In this document: in pieces, positions 54,425-61,961 of the stretch
Position numbering within the stretch: the stretch's first letter is position 1
How the letters are laid out: every line of letters starts with the position of its first letter
Assembly: GCF_019457915.1 (NCBI RefSeq)
Contig: NZ_JAHZSS010000002.1
Location: 310,001 to 374,000 of the forward strand
Source: Neiella holothuriorum
Lineage (GTDB): Bacteria > Pseudomonadota > Gammaproteobacteria > Enterobacterales > Neiellaceae
DNA: 64,000 nucleotides
Direction of reading: 5' to 3'
The notes under the pieces: generated by a model
What the model was told of the DNA's origin: nothing
The model's database searches: none
Seen by the model: only the letters and a program-made list of their open reading frames with translations
Made by a program: the position numbers and the translations under genes

Positions 54425-56384
54425 GTTCGGTTTGAATCGCCGTTTGAGGCCGGTGCCGGCTTTGCTCTAATAGTTGCTGCACGTTAGCCAATATCGACAG
54501 TAGGCTTTCATGGCTTTCTAAGCTAGCGGTGGTTGCTGCAAAGTGAGTGGCCACTGATGCGCTACTACCATCTATCTCAATGCTTAAATACAGTTCGCTA
54601 CGGAGTCGGCGAGCGTGGTTTAACGCAATATCAAATTCGGTTTTAGGCAGCAAAATGGTGAATTGAGCCGTTGCGGCATAGGCTAAAATGGCTTGCTCTG
54701 GCAACAAGGCTTGGCAGCAATTGGCGCATTGCAAAATCAATTGTTCGGCTTTTTGAATGCCATGTCGCTCAATCAATTGAGGATATTGACCGATTTCAAA
54801 CTGAATGAGTGATAGTGGTTGTTTATGATCCTTTGCCTGCTGCAGAATTTTCTCACCCTGAGTTAATAAACCTCGGCGATTCAACATGTGGGTCAATTCA
54901 TCGGTGCCGATCTGTTGCTCCAGGCGCAATCGATGACTTTGTTCGCTAGATAGCTCTTGTTCATTGCGGCTGATATTACGCGCCTGTTCATTCAAAATAT
55001 TCACCATGGCGCCAATACTATTGCCTAAGTCATCTAGCTCGACGATACCGGAGCGTGTCGGTGCGACAAACGGTTGCCCAGGGCTCGCTTGGTAACTACT
55101 TTGTTGTAGCTCTTGGATTGGCGATGAAATACGCTGTGCCAATAACCCTGAACGATGCTGCACCAGCAAATAGAACAGCACGTAAAAGATAATCATCAAA
55201 CCGATGGCAATGACACCTAATTCAATGGCCAAGGCATCCAGCTCATTGATACGCATGACCACTTGTTCGGCGTTGGTAATGCTATAGAGGCGCCAACCCG
55301 TTTCAACAATCGATTGGCTGGCTATTAGGTAGATTTCATCGTTGTGATCAACATAACTGGTGTAGTTATTCAGTTTTAGCATCTCACTAATGCTATTGCG
55401 AAAAGCTGAATATGGTAATTGGCTGATCAGGTATTCATCGGGTTTTTCATGGGTTTGGGTGACCACATCGTCATACGCGTGAGAGGTGAGCTCGCGGAGG
55501 TTTAGCAATTGCTGAATACCTGCAGACATGGCAATAATCCGGCCGTTTTCATCCACCAAAAACGACTCGCCAGAAAAGGGCAGTGCCAGTTGCTCTATTT
55601 GCTGAATCATTTTGTTGAGGGTGATATCCAGGCCCGTCACGCCTTCTAATAACTCGCCGTTGTAGATTGGTGCAATCGCCGACACCATCCAACCTTGGCC
55701 CGCCGGATCGAGATAAGCTGGCGTCCAGACTACCTGTTGCTCAGGATTATGCTGGTAATCCGCTAGGTAATAAAAGTTGTAATTGGGGATATGCATGTCT
55801 GCTGCAAATTGCAGATGTACATCGTCAATAAAGGGGTAGTAGCGGTTGATGTTGTCGTAACTATTGAAATAAGCCGCGTCGACCAGTTCGAGTTGATTAA
55901 CAACAGCGGCAAAGAGTTTGTCGAACGACTCCGTCATTGCTGCTTTTTGCTGTGTTTCCGGATTGCTGGCAAATTGTTTGGAAACAAAAACACTGGCGCC
56001 GCCGTTGTCATGTTGTTTGGACCACACACCGTTGCTGGCGTAGTCAAATTGGGCGGGGCCGTTAGGTAAATATTGATGTTGTGCAGGGTTGCTGAAGGTC
56101 TGTTGCTGATCGGTTTGGATCAGCTCTAACGAGCGGCGTACTTCATAAAATCGATTGTTTAAGTCTTGCGCTCGCATGGCGAGGTGTTCGTAGACATTTT
56201 GCGAACGTTCAAACAACAGATCTTGTCGTGATTCGTCCGTGATTAAACCATTAACGATGAAGTACATGGCCAACAAGGCCAGCTCCAAAGTGAGTACCGG
56301 AATCAGAAATAATTTTCTGAAGTGGCGATTAATCAAAGCGTTGAGAGAAGCCAAAAGCAACTGTTCCCTAGTTAAATGCGGCAT
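54417..56384 (-). CDS. Cache-sensor protein with a degenerate GGDEF domain
   Basis: 655 residues. A membrane segment at about 25-48, a large periplasmic double-Cache sensor (about 50-375: GWMVSAIAPIYNGELLEGVTGLDITL, VDENGRIIAMS), a second membrane segment (about 388-410), HAMP-like and coiled-coil linkers, and a GGDEF-type domain (about 490-640). The start of the domain is conserved (GTDELTHMLNRRGLL), but the signature position reads ATAQF instead of GGDEF, so cyclase activity is improbable; it may bind GTP or c-di-GMP or act as a structural output. Ligand unknown. Convergent with the symporter fusion. Confidence 0.88.
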   Translation of the reverse strand: MPHLTREQLLLASLNALINRHFRKLFLIPVLTLELALLAMYFIVNGLITDESRQDLLFERSQNVYEHLAMRAQDLNNRFYEVRRSLELIQTDQQQTFSNPAQHQYLPNGPAQFDYASNGVWSKQHDNGGASVFVSKQFASNPETQQKAAMTESFDKLFAAVVNQLELVDAAYFNSYDNINRYYPFIDDVHLQFAADMHIPNYNFYYLADYQHNPEQQVVWTPAYLDPAGQGWMVSAIAPIYNGELLEGVTGLDITLNKMIQQIEQLALPFSGESFLVDENGRIIAMSAGIQQLLNLRELTSHAYDDVVTQTHEKPDEYLISQLPYSAFRNSISEMLKLNNYTSYVDHNDEIYLIASQSIVETGWRLYSITNAEQVVMRINELDALAIELGVIAIGLMIIFYVLFYLLVQHRSGLLAQRISSPIQELQQSSYQASPGQPFVAPTRSGIVELDDLGNSIGAMVNILNEQARNISRNEQELSSEQSHRLRLEQQIGTDELTHMLNRRGLLTQGEKILQQAKDHKQPLSLIQFEIGQYPQLIERHGIQKAEQLILQCANCCQALLPEQAILAYAATAQFTILLPKTEFDIALNHARRLRSELYLSIEIDGSSASVATHFAATTASLESHESLLSILANVQQLLEQSRHRPQTAIQTELN

Positions 56385-56426
56385 CGGTACTCGCGATGTT
56401 AAGCGAGTTCTTTAATCAACATAACA

Positions 56427-56458
56427 CAAAAAAGCCCGTCTGCTAGGACGGGCTTTTC
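56427..56458 (-). terminator. Rho-independent terminator of purD
   Basis: AAAAGCCCGTC / GACGGGCTTTT stem with a 6-nt loop, 20 bp after the purD stop; T run on the minus strand. Confidence 0.9.
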
Positions 56459-56477
56459 TTGTTTAGTTGGCACTCAA

Positions 56478-57770
56478 TTAGCTGCTGGCTTTTTCGCGAG
56501 CAATGGCACGGTAGCCAATGTCGTTGCGGAAGTATGCCGTTGGCCACTTCACTTGATGCAGCAACTCATAAGCTTTCGCTTGTGCTTCGGTCACGTTTGC
56601 GCCCAACGCGGTGGCACACAATACGCGACCACCTGATGTGACGACCTGACCATCTTTCATCGCGGTACCAGCGTGGAACACTTTAGCATCGGCTTGGGCA
56701 GGCTCTGGCAAGGCGCTAATTGCGTCACCTTTCGGGTAGCTGCCAGGGTAGCCTTCAGCGGCTAACACGAGGCCAACCGCGGCACGAGGATCGTACTCGG
56801 CTGTTTTGCCATCGAGTTTGCCATCAATCGCGGCTAGGCAAAGCTCAACCATGTCTGATTGCATGCGCATCATGATAGGTTGTGTCTCTGGATCACCAAA
56901 GCGGCAGTTATATTCGATAACCTTTGGCGTGCCATCGGCCATCACCATTAACCCAGCGTAAAGGAAGCCGGTGTATGGGTGACCTTCTTTGGCCATGCCT
57001 TCAACTGTTGGCATGATCACTTCTGCCATGATGCGGTCATGGATTTCTTGCGTGACTACAGGTGCAGGAGAGTAGGCACCCATACCGCCAGTATTCAGGC
57101 CGGTGTCGCCATCACCTGCGCGTTTGTGATCTTGGCTGGTGGCCATTGGCAAAACGTTTTTACCATCGACCATGACGATGAAAGATGCTTCTTCACCATC
57201 GAGGAATTCTTCAATCACGACGCGGCTACCGGCATCGCCAAACGCGTTGCCGGACAACATATCCTTGATTGCGTCTTCCGCTTCAGCCAGCTCCATTGCG
57301 ACGATAACGCCTTTACCGGCTGCTAAACCATCGGCTTTGATGACGATTGGTGCACCAACTTTACGAACGTAAGCAAGCGCTTCATCTACGTCGGTGAAGT
57401 TGCCGTAATCAGCGGTCGGGATTTTATGGCGAGCAAGAAAGTCTTTGGTGAACGCTTTTGAACCTTCCAGTTGAGCCGCCGCTTCGGTTGGGCCAAAAAT
57501 GGCTAAACCTTCGGCTTGGAATGCATCAACCACACCAATAACCAGTGGCGCTTCAGGGCCAACAATGGTCAGGCCAACATTATTGGCTTTGGCAAACGCC
57601 ACTAAAGCTGGAATATCGCAGGCATCAATCGCGACATTTTCCAATTTGGCTTCCAGTTCGGTGCCAGCGTTGCCGGGTGCAACATAAACGGTTTCTACTT
57701 GTGACGACTGAGCTGCTTTCCAAGCCAGAGCATGTTCGCGACCACCGCCGCCAATCACCAGAACATTCAT
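56478..57770 (-). CDS. purD: Phosphoribosylamine-glycine ligase (GAR synthetase)
   Basis: 430 residues, usual length. ATP-grasp enzyme of step 2 in de novo purine synthesis, forming GAR from phosphoribosylamine and glycine. NVLVIGGGGREHALAWK at the start, ATP-grasp parts KADGLAAGKGVIVAM and VVIEEFLDGEEASFIVMVDG, and SQDHKRAGDGDTGLNTGGMGAYSP and EYNCRFGDPETQ in the catalytic core. AAGGA precedes the ATG. It lies 119 bp after purH with a terminator-like hairpin between, so it is read through from purH only in part. Confidence 0.97.
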   Translation of the reverse strand: MNVLVIGGGGREHALAWKAAQSSQVETVYVAPGNAGTELEAKLENVAIDACDIPALVAFAKANNVGLTIVGPEAPLVIGVVDAFQAEGLAIFGPTEAAAQLEGSKAFTKDFLARHKIPTADYGNFTDVDEALAYVRKVGAPIVIKADGLAAGKGVIVAMELAEAEDAIKDMLSGNAFGDAGSRVVIEEFLDGEEASFIVMVDGKNVLPMATSQDHKRAGDGDTGLNTGGMGAYSPAPVVTQEIHDRIMAEVIMPTVEGMAKEGHPYTGFLYAGLMVMADGTPKVIEYNCRFGDPETQPIMMRMQSDMVELCLAAIDGKLDGKTAEYDPRAAVGLVLAAEGYPGSYPKGDAISALPEPAQADAKVFHAGTAMKDGQVVTSGGRVLCATALGANVTEAQAKAYELLHQVKWPTAYFRNDIGYRAIAREKASS

Positions 57771-57858
57771 GTTTGAATCCTTATTTTGCTAAAAAGCCCT
57801 GCGGCACGTTGGCATAACCAGTGGCAAGGCTGAATCAATTGGTAAAGCTGTTAATAGC

Positions 57859-57883
57859 AAAAGGGCAGCCAGGCTGCCCTTTT
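57859..57883 (-). terminator. Terminator-like hairpin between purH and purD
   Basis: AAAAGGGCAGC / GCTGCCCTTTT with a 3-nt loop, 7 bp past the purH stop. It could reduce purD expression relative to purH. Confidence 0.8.
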
Positions 57884-57889
57884 GTCATG

Positions 57890-59482
57890 TTAGTGACGGA
57901 AGTGACGCATGCCAGTAAACACCATGGCCATGCCAGCTTCGTCAGCTGCGGCGATAACTTCGTCATCGCGGATCGAACCACCGGGCTGAATCACTGCGGT
58001 GATACCCGCAGCCGCTGCCGCATCAATACCATCTCGGAACGGGAAGAAAGCATCAGATGCCATGACCGAACCGGCAACTTCCAAGTTTTCATCGGCGGCT
58101 TTAATACCAGCAATTTTGGCACTGTAGACGCGGCTCATTTGGCCTGCGCCAACACCAATGGTGGTTTCTTGCTTGGCATAAACGATAGCGTTTGATTTGA
58201 CAAACTTAGCAACTTTCCAGCAGAACATGAGATCTTTCATCTCTTGCTCAGTTGGTTGGCGCTGACTAACCACTGTGAGTTGTTCTTGCGTGATCATGCC
58301 TTGGTCGCGATCTTGAACCAGCAAACCGCCGTTAACACGCTTGAGGTCGTAACCTGTGGTTTGGCTGTCCCATTGGCCACATTCGAGCAAACGAACATTT
58401 GGCTTAGCTGCAACAATTTGCGCTGCTGCGTCGCTAATGGCTGGGGCAATAATGACTTCAACGAATTGACGCGAAACGATAGCTTCGGCCGTTTCTGCAT
58501 CGAGTTCGCGGTTAAAGGCAATGATGCCACCGAACGCCGATGTTGGGTCGGTTTTGAAGGCACTATCGTAAGCAGCCAGAATGGTATCGTCCGTTGCAAC
58601 ACCACATGGGTTGGCGTGTTTGACGATAACGCAAGCTGGGTGTTTGAATTCTTTCACACACTCAAGGGCAGCATCGGTATCTGCAATGTTGTTATAAGAC
58701 AAAGCCTTACCTTGCATTTGCTTAGCCGTCGCAACCGATGCTTCAGCAACATCTGCTTCAACATAGAATGCGGCCGCCTGATGGCTGTTTTCGCCATAGC
58801 GCATGTCTTGCTTTTTGATGAATTGACTATTGAAGGTACGTGGGAATTTAGAGCCCTCATCACCTTCTTTGTTGTCAGCATAACTTGGCACCATAGTGCC
58901 GAAGTAATTTGCGATCATGCCATCGTAAGCTGCCGTGTGTTCAAAGGCGGCAATCGCTAAATTAAAGCGCGTGGCGTGTACTAAGGAGCCGTCATTAGCG
59001 TCCATTTCTTCCACAATACGGCCGTAGTCGTTGGCATTTACGACAATGGCAACGTCTTTGTGGTTTTTGGCCGCAGCACGCACCATCGTTGGACCACCAA
59101 TATCGATGTTCTCAACCGCGTCTTCCAACGTACAGTCAGCTTTAGCGACTGTTTGTGCAAACGGGTACAAGTTCACAACCACCATATCAATGGCTTCAAT
59201 ATTGTTGGCTGTCATCACGTCTTCGTCGGTACCGCGACGTCCGAGGATGCCACCGTGTACTTTCGGGTGTAGTGTTTTGACTCGGCCGTCCATGATTTCT
59301 GGGTGACCGGTGTAATCGGAAACTTCCGTTACGGTCAGGCCTTCATCTGCCAACAAGCGAGCGGTGCCGCCGGTGGACAGAATATCTACGCCGCGAGCCG
59401 CAAGGGCACGGGCAAATTCAACAATACCAGTTTTGTCTGAAACACTGAGCAGAGCACGCCGTATCGGTCGTGGAGCTTCCAT
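57890..59482 (-). CDS. purH: Bifunctional AICAR transformylase / IMP cyclohydrolase
   Basis: 530 residues (E. coli 529). The N-terminal cyclohydrolase (about 1-200: [48 protein letters not shown]) and the C-terminal AICAR transformylase (about 205-530: [65 protein letters not shown]) are complete. Catalyses the last two steps to IMP using 10-formyl-THF. Precedes purD as in the purHD operon. No recognisable PurR box was found upstream. Confidence 0.98.
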   Translation of the reverse strand: MEAPRPIRRALLSVSDKTGIVEFARALAARGVDILSTGGTARLLADEGLTVTEVSDYTGHPEIMDGRVKTLHPKVHGGILGRRGTDEDVMTANNIEAIDMVVVNLYPFAQTVAKADCTLEDAVENIDIGGPTMVRAAAKNHKDVAIVVNANDYGRIVEEMDANDGSLVHATRFNLAIAAFEHTAAYDGMIANYFGTMVPSYADNKEGDEGSKFPRTFNSQFIKKQDMRYGENSHQAAAFYVEADVAEASVATAKQMQGKALSYNNIADTDAALECVKEFKHPACVIVKHANPCGVATDDTILAAYDSAFKTDPTSAFGGIIAFNRELDAETAEAIVSRQFVEVIIAPAISDAAAQIVAAKPNVRLLECGQWDSQTTGYDLKRVNGGLLVQDRDQGMITQEQLTVVSQRQPTEQEMKDLMFCWKVAKFVKSNAIVYAKQETTIGVGAGQMSRVYSAKIAGIKAADENLEVAGSVMASDAFFPFRDGIDAAAAAGITAVIQPGGSIRDDEVIAAADEAGMAMVFTGMRHFRH

Positions 59483-59532
59483 GAGTTGTACCTATTTACT
59501 GTGAATCTTGAATGCTAGTTTAGCGAGAAAGG

Positions 59533-59554
59533 AGGCTGGCTTTGCAGCCAGCCT
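59533..59554 (-). terminator. Terminator of dusB-fis
   Basis: AGGCTGGCT / AGCCAGCCT stem with a TTGC loop, 32 bp after the fis stop; T-rich tail on the minus strand. Confidence 0.75.
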
Positions 59555-59586
59555 AATACCATGAACCATCTTGCGGTGAGCAAGTC

Positions 59587-59877
59587 TTAGTTCATGCCAT
59601 ATTTTTTCAGTTTTTTACGCAATGTGCCGCGGTTCAAACCTAACATGATTGACGCTCGGGTTTGGTTACCGCGAGTGTGTGTCATGATTTCTTCAAGCAA
59701 TGGGGCTTCCACCTCTGACAGCACTAATTCGTACAAATCATTGATGTCTTGACCGCTCAACGTTGCCAGGTAGTTACTGACAGATTGCTTCACCGACTCG
59801 CGAAGAGTTGGCTGGGCTGCTGGTGCGGTAGTCGTTTCAGTGGAGACTGTCTCAGTTTTAAAGTTATTTTCGAACAT
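59587..59877 (-). CDS. fis: DNA-binding nucleoid protein Fis
   Basis: 96 residues, near the 98 of E. coli. The C-terminal half [41 protein letters not shown] carries the helix-turn-helix and is almost the same as in E. coli Fis; the N-terminal part (Thr-rich, about 1-25) is more variable. Fis bends DNA, activates rRNA promoters and peaks in early growth. Downstream of dusB in the conserved dusB-fis unit (29 bp gap), hence under the growth-rate-dependent promoter ahead of dusB. Confidence 0.98.
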   Translation of the reverse strand: MFENNFKTETVSTETTTAPAAQPTLRESVKQSVSNYLATLSGQDINDLYELVLSEVEAPLLEEIMTHTRGNQTRASIMLGLNRGTLRKKLKKYGMN

Positions 59878-59906
59878 AAGTTAGTAAGCTCTTTGTTACA
59901 GCGGCT

Positions 59907-60875
59907 TTAATTGCAAATCGATAGATAAAAAAATCTCAACGCTTCCAGCTGCTCAGGTTCACTTTCAATCGCGTTGAAAGTGGCCCGAAACTGGCGTTGT
60001 TGATCAAAAGGTTCAGTGAACCATCCCACGTGCTTACGAGCGATTCGCATACCCTTAATCGGGCCATAAAAATCGTGCAATGCTCGCACATGGTTTTGTA
60101 ACACCTGCAGCTGCTCCATAACTGGTGGCGCTGCAAGCTCTTCGCCGGTTGCCAAATAGTGCGCAACCTGCTGAAACAACCAGGGACGCCCTTGGGCGCC
60201 TCTGCCAATCATTACACCGTCCGCGTTGGTGTATGCCATCACCTGCTTGGCTTTTTGCGGTGAGTCGATATCGCCATTGGCGATAACCGGAATATCTATT
60301 GCCTGCTTTATGGCTTTTATGGTGTCGTACTCGGCTTCGCCTCGATAGGCGCAAGATCTGGTACGGCCATGCACTGTGAGTGCCTGAATACCTAAACGAG
60401 CGACGCGCTTAGCGATGTCTACACCATTTTTTTGCTGCTGGTCCCAGCCGGTTCGCATTTTTAGCGTCACAGGTACATCAACGGCGTCAACCACAGCAGC
60501 AACAATTTGTTCGACAAGCTCAGGCTCTTTCATTAAGGCTGAACCCGCGAGCTTCTTGTTCACTTTCTTGGCCGGGCAACCCAAGTTGATATCAATCAAC
60601 TGAGCACCATTGGCAACATTGTGCTGTGCCGCATTGGCCATTAGCTCGGGTTCTGAGCCCGCAATTTGAACGGCTCTAATGCCGCTCTCACCACTGTGAT
60701 CCATTCGTTGGCGTGATTTATCGGTTGCCCAAACTTGTGGGTTGGCCGATAACATTTCGGAAACCGCCAACGACGCGCCCCACTGTCTGGCCATTTGCCG
60801 AAATGGCCGGTCAGTTACACCTGCCATCGGTGCACAGATCACAGGATGCTTCAATTTGAAATCACCGATCTGCAC
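59907..60875 (-). CDS. dusB: tRNA-dihydrouridine synthase B
   Basis: 322 residues from a GTG start. FMN-dependent TIM-barrel enzyme reducing uridine in tRNA; family motifs PVICAPMAGVTDRPFR, IDINLGCPAKKVNKKLAGSALM with the catalytic Cys, VTLKMRTGWD, LTVHGRTRSC, IANGDIDSP and GVMIGRGAQGRPWLF. DusB is chosen over DusA/C because fis follows directly. It is 153 bp after prmA, with a terminator in between and its own promoter. Confidence 0.96.
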   Translation of the reverse strand: MQIGDFKLKHPVICAPMAGVTDRPFRQMARQWGASLAVSEMLSANPQVWATDKSRQRMDHSGESGIRAVQIAGSEPELMANAAQHNVANGAQLIDINLGCPAKKVNKKLAGSALMKEPELVEQIVAAVVDAVDVPVTLKMRTGWDQQQKNGVDIAKRVARLGIQALTVHGRTRSCAYRGEAEYDTIKAIKQAIDIPVIANGDIDSPQKAKQVMAYTNADGVMIGRGAQGRPWLFQQVAHYLATGEELAAPPVMEQLQVLQNHVRALHDFYGPIKGMRIARKHVGWFTEPFDQQRQFRATFNAIESEPEQLEALRFFYLSICN

Positions 60876-60907
60876 GAAAAATCACCAGTCACTACCAAGG
60901 GGCGGCT

Positions 60908-60936
60908 ATATTACGCCCTTTTTGTGCGGCTGAAAA
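60908..60936 (-). promoter_or_regulatory. Probable dusB-fis promoter
   Basis: Minus-strand TTTTCA (60931-60936), 17-bp spacer, TAATAT (60908-60913), followed by a GC-rich discriminator AGCCGCC, as expected for a growth-rate/stringently controlled promoter. The leader would be about 26 nt. Confidence 0.5.
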
Positions 60937-61011
60937 GGTCAAATAGTATACCAATTTCTAGTTGGTCGATTGTGCTTTGCGCTGGCGCAAACAGTCGTGA
61001 ATTTGTCGATA

Positions 61012-61038
61012 AAATAGCCATTCGTTGGCTATTTTTTT
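61012..61038 (-). terminator. Terminator overlapping the prmA stop
   Basis: AAATAGCCA / TGGCTATTT stem with a 5-nt loop. The prmA stop codon (61029-61031) lies in the first arm, so the structure forms over the gene end. T runs follow on both strands. Confidence 0.75.
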
Positions 61039-61898
61039 ATTCCGTCGATACGCATCCACTGATCTTGTTCGCTGACTTGTAGATTTTCAAACTGATCTTG
61101 GTAGGCAGCTTTGACGCTATCTTGTTGCTCCATTAACAGGCCAGATAGGGCCAATTGCCCTCCTGTTTTAACAAGATCGCTAATCGTAGGTGCCAGCTCC
61201 TGTAATGGGCCGGCTAAAATATTGGCCACTAATACATCGGCCACTGGCAATTCGGCTTCGCCCGCCAAATGGAGTGCCAGCCTGTCGGCAACCTGATTGC
61301 GCTCGGCATTTGCTTGCGATGCTTGGATCGCTTGCGGATCGATATCGATGCCAATCACCCGCGCCGCGCCAAGCTTGAGCGCTGCGACCGCTAAAATACC
61401 TGAGCCGCAACCGTAGTCGATGACTGTTTTGCCGACAAGGTCGAGCCCATCGAGCCAAGTTAAACACAATGCGGTGGTTGGGTGCGTGCCGGTTCCAAAG
61501 GCTAGCCCAGGATCCAGCATGACATTGACGGCGGCCGGATCGGGGACTGGACACCAACTTGGGCAAACCCACAAACGGTGGCCAAATTTCATCGGCTTGA
61601 AATTGTCCATCCAAGCGCGTTCCCAATCTTTATCTTCGAGCGCTTCGAGTTTGTAGGTGAGTTGGCCAAACTGGTTTTGTAAGTAGTTCAGCGCAACGTC
61701 CATATCGGCACTGGCTTGCCATAGACCCATCACATCCGTTTCACCCCATAATCTGGTTTCTCCCGGCAGCGGTTCGAAGATTGGCGTGTCTTTTGAGTCG
61801 AGGAAGGTGACTGAGAGTGCGCCACATTCGCTCATTGCATCGCCAACGGATTCAGCGGTTGCCGATGTTGCATTCACGCGAAGTTGTAACCAAGCCAT
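61029..61898 (-). CDS. prmA: Ribosomal protein L11 methyltransferase
   Basis: 289 residues. N-terminal substrate-recognition domain (about 1-60, [16 protein letters not shown]) and a class I methyltransferase domain with [38 protein letters not shown] and [13 protein letters not shown] (NPP-like). Trimethylates L11 residues in the ribosome; cytosolic. First of the prmA-dusB-fis order. Its last codons form one arm of a terminator hairpin. Confidence 0.96.
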   Translation of the reverse strand: MAWLQLRVNATSATAESVGDAMSECGALSVTFLDSKDTPIFEPLPGETRLWGETDVMGLWQASADMDVALNYLQNQFGQLTYKLEALEDKDWERAWMDNFKPMKFGHRLWVCPSWCPVPDPAAVNVMLDPGLAFGTGTHPTTALCLTWLDGLDLVGKTVIDYGCGSGILAVAALKLGAARVIGIDIDPQAIQASQANAERNQVADRLALHLAGEAELPVADVLVANILAGPLQELAPTISDLVKTGGQLALSGLLMEQQDSVKAAYQDQFENLQVSEQDQWMRIDGIKK

Positions 61899-61961
61899 GA
61901 TGGAGTCCTTATGGTGGAAGTTGCGGCGTGCATTGTAGCGAGGGCGATGTTCAACGCAAGG

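Noticed and set aside
58244-58960. 238-codon open frame on the plus strand
   Set aside because: It lies wholly antisense to purH, is rich in Cys and His/Asn as expected of a reverse-frame shadow, and has no ribosome-binding site.
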